Below, piece after piece: positions 11,506 to 23,545 of a DNA stretch of 64,000 bases. The stretch's first letter is position 1. Each line of letters starts with the position of its first letter. The notes below the pieces were generated by a model. The model made no database searches, was not told the DNA's origin, and saw nothing but the letters and a program-made list of their open reading frames with translations. The DNA is from Monosporascus cannonballus. Lineage: Eukaryota > Ascomycota > Sordariomycetes > Xylariales. The position numbers were made by a program, and so were the translations under genes. The DNA lies in assembly GCA_004154925.1 (NCBI GenBank), contig QJNS01000118.1, forward strand, positions 4,822 through 68,821, written 5' to 3'.

Positions 11506-13200
11506 AAATGACTATGATCAATGCATTCAGAGTGCGTTTTTGGTGCTACGCCACCGATATCGACTAGCGCCTGCTTAGGTAGGTACTGTAGGTACGTATT
11601 GTGGCTGCTTAAGCGATCTATGTTGATCAGTGTGGTTGGAGAAATTTGGAGAATATCAACGCCTCTCTAACGTTGGACCCGCATTGCAGTTCGCCATCAG
11701 GCACCAATCACATATTATATCCGACGCATCTTATGTGAATTGCCCATCTTGATACATATATCAGTCCCTACTCCCCGTACGCATGTCTTCATACAATAAG
11801 CTCCTGACAGTCAGGTCTCTCCGGCACTCCACAGATGTACCGCTGACCTTCCTAAAGCAAGTGATGCGGCGAGCTTAGGTGCCGTTCCCTCACAACATAC
11901 CTAGATTTGAGGTTTGATAAGCCTATCTGATTACATCACAACTCAAGCTTGGAGAAGGATGCGATTCTCGTTGGCTTGAAGCGCTTTGATGTTATAATGG
12001 ACCCCACCATTGGCGGTGGCAGTCATGGATATGTGATCCCCTCCTCCAAATTTGGAAGATGTTGACGCCATTGACCGAGTGGAAAAGAGACCAATCAAGC
12101 CACAAATCTCATACGTCATCTCCATCTCCATCCCCCTACGCATGTCCATATGTCGCACTCGCATTCTACAGTATATCGGCTCGGCATCGACTCTGATCAC
12201 TCCCACCCCTTGCCGCTCTTTACAAATGACAGCTAGAGAAATCATGCCATGTTATATCATTTTGTATCTTATCAGAACTTGGGAACCACCTTGGTGGTCA
12301 TCATTCAAGCTCTGTATCCCAGCGCGCTACAGGCAGATTGACATCAAGCGATAAGTCCGCCCCCGGTCTAATGACGAGGCGCGTTGCTGGTGTTTTGGCT
12401 TGATGTCTCATGGGTAGGATATGGTGACGGTGGTGGTGGGGGTACTTGCAGGCTGCGAGCAACAGCCACAAATGATGACAACGAAAACATCGTTCACGGC
12501 ATTTCATTAGGTATCCACGTGCCTCGGAACCGAAATAATGAACCTTCGTGAGCGCATTCGAGGTAGGCGGGTTAGTGTACTGTAGGAAGTGCGCTGTGTT
12601 ATTGCCGAGCCTTTCTGGCACGAGAGGAGATAGAACTGGACCATAAACTTTATCCAGGGCTGCTAAGGAGAGTACCGTTTGGGTCGGGGGTTAATGTAGG
12701 TATCTACGCAGTATGTAATGAGCTGTCATTACCCAACGTCTCACTTTTAATCTCAGAGCATAGGGCAAAGTCGAGAATCAGTGCGATACCGAAGATATTC
12801 ATATCAAAGGTGAGGTTTAAGCGACGAAACAATGTAGCTTCTTATCGCGGTCTGTCGGAACAAATATTGCAGTCAAGCTGGCAGGCACACTAGTATAACC
12901 CTGGTGTTGGGAGGGTTGACGGGAGATGAAATATACATAAGACAGTATGCCAAGAGTCAATATAGATACCTAGGTACCGACATCATGCAACGTACTTCGG
13001 AGGATGTGGACTTCCGCGGACGGCGGCCTCACGAATATTGCGTCAGCCGCGCCAAAAGTCATACAAGACAGTGAGGCACCTGAGCTGTGCCACGTTTTTT
13101 TGTTCCCGGCTTTGGGGGGGGGAGGCTCTTCCACACTAAAACTCCCAGGGGTGTTCTTCATTAGTTGCTGCCATCGGGTCCACCGTAGGATCGGGTAGAA

Positions 13201-13222
13201 TCTCATACAAATTTGTATGAGA
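13201..13222. repeat. perfect 22-bp palindrome
   Basis: The half-site TCTCATACAAA is followed directly by its exact reverse complement, with no spacer. It lies in a gene-free region. It could be a dimeric regulator site, a transposon footprint or chance. Confidence 0.8.
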
Positions 13223-14932
13223 GCAAACAAGCTTTGATGGTTTTGCCAGTGCTCGCGGTGATAATTGCGAAATAACAAAGATCGATCTTGGCCGAAACGC
13301 TAATGTATATTCCATACAATTTCTTTTGGAGTCTATGTTCCGGCCTTATACGGCATATGGTGCTCCACTCGAGGTAAGTAACAAAGAACACCCTGGAACT
13401 TGCATCAGTAAGAGACTACAAGGGAACGCCAAGCCCATCTACTGCTAGCGCTAGAGCGCATTTAGTATCATTTAACGGCTCTGTGCGCATTTGCATACTG
13501 TAGCATCGCGATAAAAGGAGAAAGGAAGAAAAACAACAGACCGTGTGCCACACAGGTGGGAATGATCCCGTTCTATGTAACGGATTCCGAAGCGATCAGA
13601 AAACCCTTACAGCCATCACGTCTCCGAGGTTGCATCTATCCTACCACCTTGCCCCATCCTTGGGTGTTGGCCTTACGGGGAGGATTTGGTCATACAATAT
13701 CCAGGGGTATTCTCTGCTTCCCGAATCAAAAGGGACTAAAAATCTAACCTGGAGCACAGAATGTATATTCCACACAATATCTATAGGAGGTTACATTCAA
13801 ACCTTAGATGTCGGAAACAAGGCCTGTGGAGGTGACTAACAGGAAAATACCCCTGGATACCTTCGGGGACTTGGGTTTGGTCTTTGCGCGACTCTGCAGA
13901 AGCTCCATCTCATCTACCAAAATACTAGTCTAGGATGGCATTTCTCATAATCCGGTAAATCTTGTCCTAGCCAATTATAAGCTTTATAGGGCTGACGTCG
14001 TTCCTGTCCGAGCGGGGTACCGGCCTTCTATCCAGCCCAATCAATTGGCCCTGTATGCATGCTGTCTTTTAGATGCACACAGCTATGACTCCGGGCCTTG
14101 CTACTGTTTCCAACCCCTGTACTTTGTACAAAGTAAGAAACAGCCAACTCAACTCAGCCCTCTGATCTAGAAAGGTCGAGATTAAGAAAGGTATCATCTC
14201 TACGGATACCCTGGTGTGGTTGCAGAGGTGAATCAATTGGACTGATGAGCCTCGTCTAGAGTAGTGCATGCAGGAGTTTCGGACTATCGAAGTCCTGTTC
14301 ACCACAGTCTGCACTTGTCTGCACTGCCTCATTGAGGAGAAGCTCTATCAAATCATCAAGAGAAATCCCAGGGTTATCCTCGCTGGCTAGCTGGCTGGGC
14401 GTGCCATCCGAGTATCCCGTTTTCCTCCGAGTGAATTGACCTCTCACAACCCCCTTTCTTCTTTGTTCAACCATCCAAGCCCAACAAGTGGCTATATTGT
14501 CATTGTCATCACCAATTCCTCCTCAAGCCTTCTACTATCCCTCAGATTCGCCTTGAGACACGAAGGCCTTTTCCCTTTGCTTTTGCTGCAGCCGGACTGG
14601 ATATTCGAGCGAAGTGGTACAGTACAACTTGCGTACAATATAAATCAACGTTTCATAAGGTTAATGGGCTGAGGGAATTTGACTCGATATCAATTGACGG
14701 TCGGACGTCTCGAACATTCTCAGGCCAAAATCGCCTATGCCCAGCTATAGATAAACTCACGATCCGTCGATTATACTCTTCACCATCCACCAATCGGCCC
14801 GATTAACGCATACAAATTCTCTCCACTGGCCATTACATCATAGTCTCGACGAGGAACCCTACAAGCTTGATACGCGCCGGGCGCGCTTCATCTTAACCTT
14901 CCCATCCGCATCATCACACAACCACAACAACG

Positions 14933-16819
14933 ATGGACTGGTCGACTTCGAGCCCGACCTCTTTCCGCATCAACAATGCCCTCCCTGACTTTGCGCCCAA
15001 CATACCTTCACTCAAAATAATGAAGAGCCATGAATCGCATCCGTCGTTTGGGCGCCTCATTGTCCTCGTCTTCGAGGCTGTCATGGAGGTTGTTTGTGTC
15101 AGCTTGCCGGGATATTTGATCGCAAGAGCAGGATACTTCGACGCCGACAAACAGAAGTTCTTGGCAAATCTCAATGTCCAGCTCTTCACGCCATGCCTGA
15201 GTACGATGAGATGCTTTCTCTTTTCCCTGGTTTATCGTACCGATTGCTGACGGGCAAGCAGTCTTCACGAAACTAGCGTCGCAACTTAATGCCCAGAAGT
15301 TGACCGACTTAACCATCATCCCGATAATCTTCACCATACAGACCGCCGTATCCTATCTCGTATCCATCGGCGTTTCGAAAACCTTTCGCCTCAGGAAGCG
15401 GCCGGCTAACTTTGTGACGGCCATGGGAGTATTCGGCAATTCCAATTCCCTTCCCATCTCACTGGTTATCTCGCTATCTCAAACTCTAAAGGGCCTGCAT
15501 TGGGACAGAATTCCTGGAGACAACGATGATGAGGTTGCGGCACGTGGTATCCTGTACCTCTTGATATTCCAACAGCTTGGGCAGCTGGTTAGATGGAGCT
15601 GGGGATATCACGTTCTTTTGGCCCCCAAAAGCAAGTATTCGGAATACCAGGCCGAAACCGTCGAGGAGGGCGGATACCGAGATGATGAACCTTCGCGTGA
15701 ACCGTTTCTTCCTGGCCTGGACGGCTACGAAGTCGATGAAGGAGCTGTCGTGGCCGCTATCGATGAAACTACCGAGGGCTCCGAAAGCTCGGACGAGTCG
15801 GATGTCTACGAACCAGCCGGTCGCACCCCAGTTGCTGGAACCTCGACTGCTTCACCCGCTGACTCTGATGATGAGGCTCACCTGCCCAGGGAGCGATTCC
15901 CCATTAAGTACTACCCTGGACTGGATGGTGTCAATGGCCAGGAACCCTTTCCCACCCCTAATGGTGGTTCAGAGGAGATCCTGTCATTTCCCCGGATGCG
16001 CGACTCCGATGACGCTGATATTCCGGGTGGACCTAAGGGCTACATTGTTCGTGCTAAAATTGGCCTTCGGGGCACAGTTCACTCGATCAAAGCCAAGACC
16101 GCACAGGTATCTCAGAAAATCTACCGGAGCCTACCGCAGACCGTCCAAACCGCACTAGCAAAGTTATGGCGCACATGGCTCCTGTTTTACAACTTCCTCT
16201 GGGAATTCATGAACCCGCCGCTGTGGGCGATGCTCATTGCCATCATCGTAGCTTCAGTACCTGACCTCCAGCGGCTGTTTTTCCAAGAAGGCACCTTCGT
16301 CAACAACAGTGTGACGAGGGCAGTCTCGCAGAATGCCGGAGTTGCGGTACCGCTCATCCTCGTCGTGTTGGGCGCCAACCTCGCCAGAAATACGCAGAAG
16401 CACGACTCTAAGGACCCCGAGGAGGAACAGATTGGCAGACGGCTGCTCATCGCTTCGCTGATCAGCCGCATGCTTCTCCCTACCGTCATCATGGCGCCCA
16501 TCCTGGCCATATTCGCCAAGTTCGTCCCGGTCAGCATCCTTGACGACCCCATCTTTGTCATCGTCTGCTTCCTCCTCACCGGCGCTCCGAGCGCCCTGCA
16601 GCTCGCCCAGATCTGCCAGCTCAACGAAGTGTACGAGGGGGTCATGGCCAGGATCCTCTTCCAGAGCTACGTTATCTGGTAAGTCACTACCTAGCTGGCT
16701 ACCCACAGCCCCGGCCCGTGCATGGTCGCGCTAGCTAACTCTTTCGTAGGATCCTCCCGTCCACCTTGGTACTGGTGATGCTGGCACTCGAGACGGTCGA
16801 GTGGGCGAAAATAGGCTAG
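14933..16819 (+). CDS. PIN-like/auxin efflux carrier family membrane transporter
   Basis: Three exons, 14933-15200, 15262-16678 and 16750-16819, encode 584 residues. Intron 1 (61 nt) has GTACGA, a CTGAC branch site and CAG. Intron 2 (71 nt) has GTAAGT and TAG. Splicing joins NVQLFTPCL to IFTKLASQL, a well-known motif of the membrane transport (auxin efflux carrier-like) family. An N-terminal hydrophobic block (about residues 44-200) includes GVFGNSNSLPISLV, typical of fungal members. A long acidic cytosolic loop (about 210-360) is followed by a C-terminal hydrophobic block ending GAPSALQLAQICQLNEVYEGVMARILFQSYVIW. Fungal homologues are ER or plasma-membrane proteins of poorly defined substrate (Ecm3-like group in yeast). 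Family assignment is firm; substrate is unknown. Confidence 0.92.
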
Positions 16820-18631
16820 CGAGTTGGCGTTTCACGGGGAATCGTTCTGAGTCTTTGCTGTTGGTTCCGTTTGTTATGACACCGGGAATTGTTTGAGCGC
16901 ACAAAATTTGGAAGACAAAACGAGGAAGACAAAAGCGAAGATCACTGCGAAATGTGGGCGTCATGCGTATCGAGTCGATCGCTTTACGCGTCGCCGCCGT
17001 CTCGAGTGACACGAAGGACCGCACCGGCTACGGAAGACACGAGTGCATTTGGGCTGCTGTTGTACATATGCACGTCGCTGGGAACGTGTTCCTGCGTATA
17101 CGCGCAGGGAGCCGGTCTCGTATGGGATGCATGCATACGAACGAACAAGGGCATGGCTGGCTTGGTTTTCCCCTCGGTCCGGGATGCAGGTAGCGAAAAC
17201 GGCTTCATGGTAACTGGGTTCGCAACGATGGCTCGAGCGGCATGTGTGTGCAGACCTCTCCCATTGTACATATGACGGGAGCCGGCAGAATACAGTGAAC
17301 TCCTATGTGTATATTCTTCTCCCGGTGTGCTGATTGTTTTCCTCGGTGTTTAATGGCCTGGGTCTTTCGTGAGTCGGCCATGGAAATCAGGGGTGGAGAG
17401 CGAGAGGATGGTCACAGCTGGCTACATGAGAGGGCATATATGGAGATTTGCTAATAACAGGTATGTGTCTCCCTATCGCTCCTCGCTTCCAGGTACTGTT
17501 CCACGGTTCCATGTGTATTGCAGAGAAGTTTCCGATATTCTGTGCGTCGAATACTGGAATTTGTTTCGGATGGGATCTGCGTCTCGCTACTGTGACTACC
17601 ACCATTGTCGTTGTTCGATTTAACACATTAGGTTTATCGAATACACCACCTGCAAGCTAGAACGCTGTATTCTCCCTGGGGAAGCTAGACTCATACCTCC
17701 TGAATCTGACCTTCAAGTACTCATATTCTAAACGCTGCTTCTGCTGTGTGTGCTAGGAAGCTTGTGGTGGTATCTAGTTACTAATGGCGAGGATAGTGTG
17801 CCGGGTATTATGCCAGAGTATCAAATACGGCAGTTAATAAACAACAAAGTTCAGTAAACTCCTACTCCCCCGGCCGATCGTCCGATTGTTGTTTCAAATT
17901 TTCAACCGAGGCCAGCCTCTCTGTCCCATCGTTGGAGCCGGCATGAGACAGCAAAAGACACCATTGCTTCTCTTAACCCACAACGCTGTATGTGCATACA
18001 ATCGAGCCAGCATACGTCTACGAGGTCCAATATGTAGAACTCCGCGATGGGCTACGATATCTCAATACCGACCACGGTAGCAGGCGTAGATTCGTAAAAG
18101 AAAGGGGTGAGCGACGTAGGCACCATAGGTATTCTTAGGTAAGCTCTCTTCAGCTGATAGTTGGCGATAAGATCGATAAGAGAGGCAGAGTGACCCCCAA
18201 AGCCCCACGGATCGCCGCACATGATGTAACCAGTGCGACGCGACAAGGCTCTGAATGTTTCCCGCAACCGAGTCCACCTGGGCATATACTAGTACATACA
18301 CACCTACTCGATCTCAATTACCTACATACACGCATGTAGTACCTTAGGTAAGAACAATGCACTCCCACAAGTCTCAAACTTCGACATTCTTCCTCACTGT
18401 CCCAGTAGATGAATCCTTAAACAATTGACACTCGACCCTCTATTACCCAAAGAGCTCAATCAAACTTTTCTGCGGTCGCAATACTTATTCTGCATCCCCC
18501 AACCCAGGGCCCCTAATCCACATCTCGCAATCATAGGCCGTAGAAAGAGACCGCACCACCAGAAGAAAGGTGGCACCAATAACAATAACAAATATCCCGG
18601 GTCTGGTTTCACGTCCTCGTCGTGGCACAAG
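16820..18631. other. intergenic, no gene recognised
   Basis: Normal composition. Overlapping short frames on both strands show no domain. The 3' flank of the transporter and the 5' flank and leader of the sirtuin gene lie here. The sirtuin's open frame runs in frame from about 18425, but the conserved start is at 18632. No repeat or RNA gene seen. Confidence 0.5.
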
Positions 18632-20014
18632 ATGGGTCAGCAGAGTTCGCATGAGCTGATCGATGACGATACGCCACCTCAAACCCTGGAGGACCGTAGC
18701 CTGGCTGCTGTCGCGAAGTACATCAAGGATGGACGCGTCCGACGCATTGTTGTCTTGACTGGCGCCGGCATCTCTACCGCTGCTGGGAGTAGGTCCCCTC
18801 CGGAACTTGGCATATCTAACCTAACCAGACGCTCTATCTAACACGTGCGTCTCCCAGTCCCCGACTTTCGCTCGCCAGGCACGGGCTTATATAACAACCT
18901 GGCGCGGCTTAACCTTCCACATCCCGAAGCAGTCTTCGACATCGACTTCTTCGTGGAGAACCCCCAGCCCTTCTATGTCCTGGCCAAGGAGTTGTATCCC
19001 GGCAACTTCAGCCCAACCATCTCACACGTCTTCATCTCTCTGCTCGCTAAAAGGAATCTTTTGCGCAAGCTCTTCACCCAGAACATAGACTGCCTCGAGC
19101 GCGCTGCCGGCGTGCCCGATGATCACATAGTTGAGGCACATGGCAGCTTTGCCACCCAGAGATGCGTCCAGTGCAAGACTCCCTTCCCCGATAAGGAGAT
19201 GCGCGAGCACGTAGCGCGGGGCGAACCTCCACATTGCGCCCGGGAGGGCTGCGGAGGTCTCGTCAAGCCTGACATCGTCTTCTTCGGCGAACAACTCCCC
19301 GCCGCCTTCTTCGAGAATCGCTCCGTCCCCGCGACCGCAGACCTGATGCTCGTGCTAGGCACCAGTCTCACGGTGCACCCGTTCGCCGGCCTGCCACTCA
19401 TTGCCATGGAGGGCGTGCCCCGAGTTCTGTTCAATCTGCAGCGCGTGGGCGACTTCGGCACGCGCGCTGACGACGTGCTCTACCTCGGGGACTGCGACTC
19501 TGGGGTCCGAAAGTTGGCGGACGAGCTCGGCTGGCGCGAGGAGCTCGAGAGCCTGTGGGAGAGCATTGTCGGCGAGGAAGAGGCCCGCCGCCAGCGCAGC
19601 AGTGCTCAGATGCCACTGGCGCGCGCGCGCGACGAGATCGAGGAGATCACGGAGGAGATGGAGGATAAGCTGAAGTTGGGCCCATCCGGACCGGACCGCC
19701 AGGCTCAAGACACCGATGCTGATCAGCGGGGACAGGACGAAGAAGAGATCACCATCAACATGGATAACAACGGCGACGGTGGCGAAGCTAACGCGCCAGG
19801 TACGCCGGCACTCCCTGCGGCTGGCGCTGCGCCGGGGCGTGGAGAGGATGGTGCGCCGCCGGGCGGCGGTGGCAGCGTGGCACGAGGTACTGAGGCGGAG
19901 GGTCCGGGCGCTAAGGCTGCGTGCCAGACGGATACAGTTAGTCAGACCCACAGCCTGGAGCGCGAGAACGAGCGGGCGGAGCCGGGCGTAGCGGGCAACA
20001 GCGGGGCCCGCTAA
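18632..20014 (+). CDS. HST2: Hst2-type NAD-dependent protein deacetylase (class I sirtuin)
   Basis: Two exons, 18632-18788 and 18858-20014, encode 437 residues. The 69-nt intron (GTAGGT, CTAAC branch, CAG) is needed to rebuild the NAD-binding motif GAGISTAAG|IPDFRSPGTGLY. Further hallmarks are TQNIDCLERAAGV, the catalytic-His motif EAHGSF, zinc Cys pairs CVQC and CAREGC, KPDIVFFGEQLP and GTSLTVHPFAGLP. NLARLNLPHPEAVFDIDFF is typical of the Hst2 branch. The catalytic domain ends near residue 290. An acidic, Ala/Pro/Gly-rich tail of about 145 residues follows. The predicted activity is lysine deacetylation of histones such as H4K16, shuttling between cytoplasm and nucleus as in yeast Hst2. I chose the ATG at 18632 because it gives the usual short Hst2 N-terminus. 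The stop at 20012-20014 may be premature (see next entry). Confidence 0.93.
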
Positions 20015-20309
20015 TGTGCCGGCGACGGAGAATAACAACATCACAACACAGCCGGCCCCACCCTCCGTCGAGGTGTTCGCGCCGCCGAGACCGGCCAACG
20101 CGATGGAGTCGGATATCGCACAGGCGCAGTTGTAGGTGACCGCAGAAAACGGAGTCGAAGGCACTCGCCGGTCAGAACCCACGCCGGCGGGACCGGACGG
20201 TGCCGTGGAAGCAGACGCCGCGGACAAGGACGAGGCGGCCCCAGCCGGCGGAGACGCCGGCCAGCGGGCTTTATTCGTCCTAAAGACGGGGAGATGCACG
20301 AGACGGTAG
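20015..20309 (+). other. coding-like continuation of the sirtuin tail in a shifted frame
   Basis: Reading from 20016 (one base out of the sirtuin frame) gives a 97-codon stretch with the same Ala/Pro/Glu-rich character and strong third-position G/C bias as the tail. One TAG at 20133-20135 interrupts it, and it ends at TAG 20307-20309. The annotated stop of the sirtuin lies directly before it. It could be the original C-terminus separated by a recent indel, an alternatively spliced tail, a sequencing error, or GC-rich noise. The low-complexity nature of the sequence limits confidence. Confidence 0.45.
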
Positions 20310-20526
20310 GGAGACTTCGCCGGCCTTTATGTTCTGACTGTGCTGGCTGGAATGCGGGTATGCATGTACATCTACTTTAGGTCTAACCATCGGTTTTAAT
20401 GAAATTCTGTATCCAGTTTTCTAGTAAATGTCGTAACCTGTGGTTTTTATATATATGTTGGCGCCGGCCTCGTAAGCCATTATACGCCCAGGCCTAGCGC
20501 TTCGCCCTTCCGCTCCCGGTTTAAAA

Positions 20527-20792
20527 CATTGCTAAGTCTCGTACAGGCTGTACGAATGGGTAACGGTTTAGGAGACAGACCTATACGTACGCGCCCCATG
20601 GCTTCCGGGGTTCCAGGGCTTTTAGCTCAAAGCGTCGATCAGGTCAGGCAGACCTCAAGATCATCCGGTCCAGCCAGGTCGGTTAGGTCGAGTCAGGGAG
20701 GTCGGGTCAACAAGGGCTTCAGGGCTTTGCTACGTCCCGAACAGGCCATACGAATTGGCAGGGGTCTATGAGAAAGACCTACACACATGGCT
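20527..20792 (+). repeat. pair of diverged direct repeats
   Basis: 20527-20602 and 20723-20792 share an ordered series of words: TTGCTA.GTC, ACAGGC..TACGAAT, GG..A.GG..T, AGA.AGACCTA and ATGGCT. They are about 196 bp apart, with point differences and a gap. This resembles an old tandem duplication or the two arms of a decayed repeat. No terminal inverted repeats seen. Confidence 0.5.
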
Positions 20793-21168
20793 CGCTTGCT
20801 GGGTCTTAGGAAGACTTCCTAATCGGGATCAAATGCTAGGGGGAAGAGGTGCTTCACAGTAACCCTCGTTCACTCCCTTCGTTCCTCAATATGGTAAGAC
20901 GGGGCAATACAACATCCATTATCATCCTAACCGAACACCACCCTTCCCGCACTAACTATGCATTGCCTAACAACGCCTCCTGGGTTACGCACTGAAAGCA
21001 TTTGTAGCACACCTTGGCTTTACAGGCGACCCCGGATTCTTGGCAATATGCTAGGCACTTATGCGTCACTGTTACATCTGATATCCAGCCATGTGTCAGG
21101 TGCCAAGGTGCGGCCCCCTTTCCGGGGCCCAGCGACCCACCAGTTTGGCTCCAGTTTGTGTATATATA

Positions 21169-21183
21169 GGGGGCTTCGCCCCC
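21169..21183 (+). other. short GC hairpin GGGGG-CTTCG-CCCCC
   Basis: A perfect 5-bp G/C stem with a five-base loop follows TATATATA by no spacer. There is no adjacent gene whose terminator or promoter this could be, and fungi do not use hairpin terminators. It is listed only as a visible structure. Confidence 0.4.
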
Positions 21184-22599
21184 GAGTAGTTAAAAAAGGG
21201 CAGGCATTAATGGTCATCTATTCACTACCCATACTATGAGCCACCTGCTGGGCTGCTTCTTCTGCCTCTCACTCCGTACTTTACCATTTCCCCTGACACC
21301 ATGCTCCAAAGACGCTACTTGCGCACAAATCGCTGGAATCTCGCTAGATCTCTTGCCTCTCTTGGTAGTATTCATCTATTGACGCAATCCAACAGGGAAG
21401 AAGCACTACCATTCTTAGGAGAAGATTGGCGCAGCTCATATTACAATGATGGGAGCACCGTGCTCCACACTGCCTATAGCTGCACTTGGTAGCACCTACC
21501 GGTTCAGCAGCGGCTGGCGCCATCAGCAGAGGAGAAAGTGGTATCACATAGCTCGCAACTTGTGACCCATTTCCTAATCAAGGCCTTTGTCGGTGCTTAA
21601 ACTTCTCCGAACCTCTGACATAGGACCTTGCCGGAAAGACGTAGTGTGGTGGATGTAACATGCTGTTCTAAGCCCAGGATGGCTCCTCTGTTCGTACAAC
21701 CAATTCCCTCAGCCGCTGTAGGAGGTATGGACGAGTATATGCCCCTTATAACTAGCCGGAGGGGTAGAAGGCCGTAATGCCACACAATCCTGACATATAC
21801 AAGGAGGCGGGATCTGAATGCTCAGAGCTCAAAGCAACGTAATCCATTCCCTCACCGCCGAGGATCGGATTGGCGTCCATCAACGGGCATATGATAGATT
21901 CGGCGCTTTGGCCGTGTAGATAGCCACCAATGGACGCTGTGGATGTCCCAAGATACATAAATTGTGGCGTGTTGGCGAAATAGACGAGGAGTTAATTGAG
22001 ACACTGCAGCGAACTTCCGACAAAGAAATCCATATGCGACCGCCACCTCCGGATAGGGGCCTCGACCCGGCCGCTGCCTCGGGTGCTGGGCCAGCGGATA
22101 GAGCAGACGGCCCGCCCGCCATCTGGGCGACTGTGAGTACAGCTTGGCGTTCCGGCACATATGCAACATCATCACGACGCACGACAGCATGCAAGACGAA
22201 AAAGAGATTGGCTAGATGCTGGGCAAAAAAATCTCAAGGAAACAGAACGCAAGAACTGCAAGCGTGTGTATCCGGTAAATGGCGGTCCGGTCCCAGTACC
22301 AACCTGGGTTGTATCAGTGGAAAGTTTGGCCCACAGTCAAAAGATTGTTGAAGTGCCGCTTTTCCGCCTCCTATATAATAATGCCAAGCATGTCCACCAC
22401 TTCGCGAAATAATATGGTTGGCCCGCTTGCACTCTATCCCTTCACTGGTGAGATAAAACGTGCAATGCAATTCCACCATATCTATCACGTTTACAGCACC
22501 TGATCGAGGACCAATGCATTTAATTCTGCACATTGGCGTACATAAGTTTTCTCGAGGCAGGCCAAGGGATTCCAGACTGCCAATGGGAACATTGCCAGA

Positions 22600-22693
22600 T
22601 GTGAGACCCTGACATCACACACAGAAGCATATAACTGAAGAAAAGTGTATTATCAGGTTGCCTTGATCTCTAGAAGGTCCTAGCTAGAAAGTG
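22600..22693 (+). repeat. diverged dispersed repeat, copy 2
   Basis: This is the partner of 250-340, in the same orientation, beginning GAGACCCTGACATCACACACAG-like and ending in CTAGAAAGTGA. The two copies are about 22 kb apart and well diverged. Confidence 0.5.
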
Positions 22694-23545
22694 AAGGTAG
22701 CGAACCCTCCTTTTATATACGTAAATACAGGTGGAGCTGGGAGAAAAAGGTACCAGGGGTACAGGAAGTAATTTCCGCTAGTGCTGACTGGCTTTACTAG
22801 GTCTGACACCAGATGTGATTTTACAAACAACCCAAGCTCGGCAGCTACGATGATATTAGGTAAGCTTGAATGGAACATGGTGTATGATGTCGGTAGTTCT
22901 TACAGCGGTATGTGCATCACACCTACGGTGTTTCATTGCATGACATAGCCTTGCTTGACACCTCTAGATTGCTCTTCAACAGCGAGTGCCACCAGCTCCG
23001 TGGAACTAGCGATTGGATGATGAAGCCATACAACGTATGCATTTCTTGTGGCGGCCTGCCTGACAGGCCCTGCCAGGTTACCGCCGTCTGTATCCTTAAT
23101 GCATTGCACCCCGTTACATCTATGTGCTGTATATCAAGACTTGATTGCTTTGGCCAACAGCCTGTTTCAGTGAGTCTCGTGACAGTGACTGTCCCAGTCT
23201 TCCCACCCCGTGTTCTTACACCGATGAATGTCCGTAGCTTATTGACCCCCAAAAACGTGTTGCTCCTAAACCTAATAAGGAAAATTCACGTACGTGTGTC
23301 TACACAGTTGGAAGTGCACTTGGTAGTAGGCATTACGCAGGTAGACTGATTGAGTATTTGGTTCGATCTATGGTATTGAAAAGGAGAATAGCTAGAGATC
23401 CGTCGAGTGTCGCCTAACCACAGACGAAAAGTGCTATGATATGTAGTATAGTATTAACTATCGCACCCATCTTGATTGTCCAGCAGTCATGACCTTGGGT
23501 TGGAAATTTGGGAACTAGGCTCAGTCGTCGTGTCTCTTTCGACTT

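Larger units (their letters stand above)
9549..14932. other. long intergenic region with old repeat remnants
   Basis: About 5.4 kb without a gene I can support. The first part (9549-10650) is the 5' flank of the MAPKK gene. It includes an AT-rich island (11160-11500), a perfect 22-bp palindrome (13201-13222), a G-run near 13113-13121 and a weak 30-bp similarity between about 13304 and 13762. Open frames here overlap on both strands and show no domain. Confidence 0.5.
20310..23545. other. intergenic, repeat remnants, no gene recognised
   Basis: About 3.2 kb with normal composition and no domain-bearing frame. It contains the diverged direct repeat at 20527-20792, a short GGTC-rich patch (about 20640-20710), a GC hairpin (21169-21183) just after TATATATA, and the second copy of the dispersed repeat (22600-22693). 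A short frame at 21301-21492 ends DGSTVLHTAY, faintly ankyrin-like, but far too short to call. Confidence 0.45.

Noticed and set aside
19355..20299. Long open frame of 314 codons on the minus strand
   Set aside because: It is antisense to the GC-rich sirtuin exon and tail; no domain, and explained by third-position G/C bias of the real gene.
21301..21492. Short frame ending DGSTVLHTAY, ankyrin-like
   Set aside because: Too short, a single partial motif with no further repeats.
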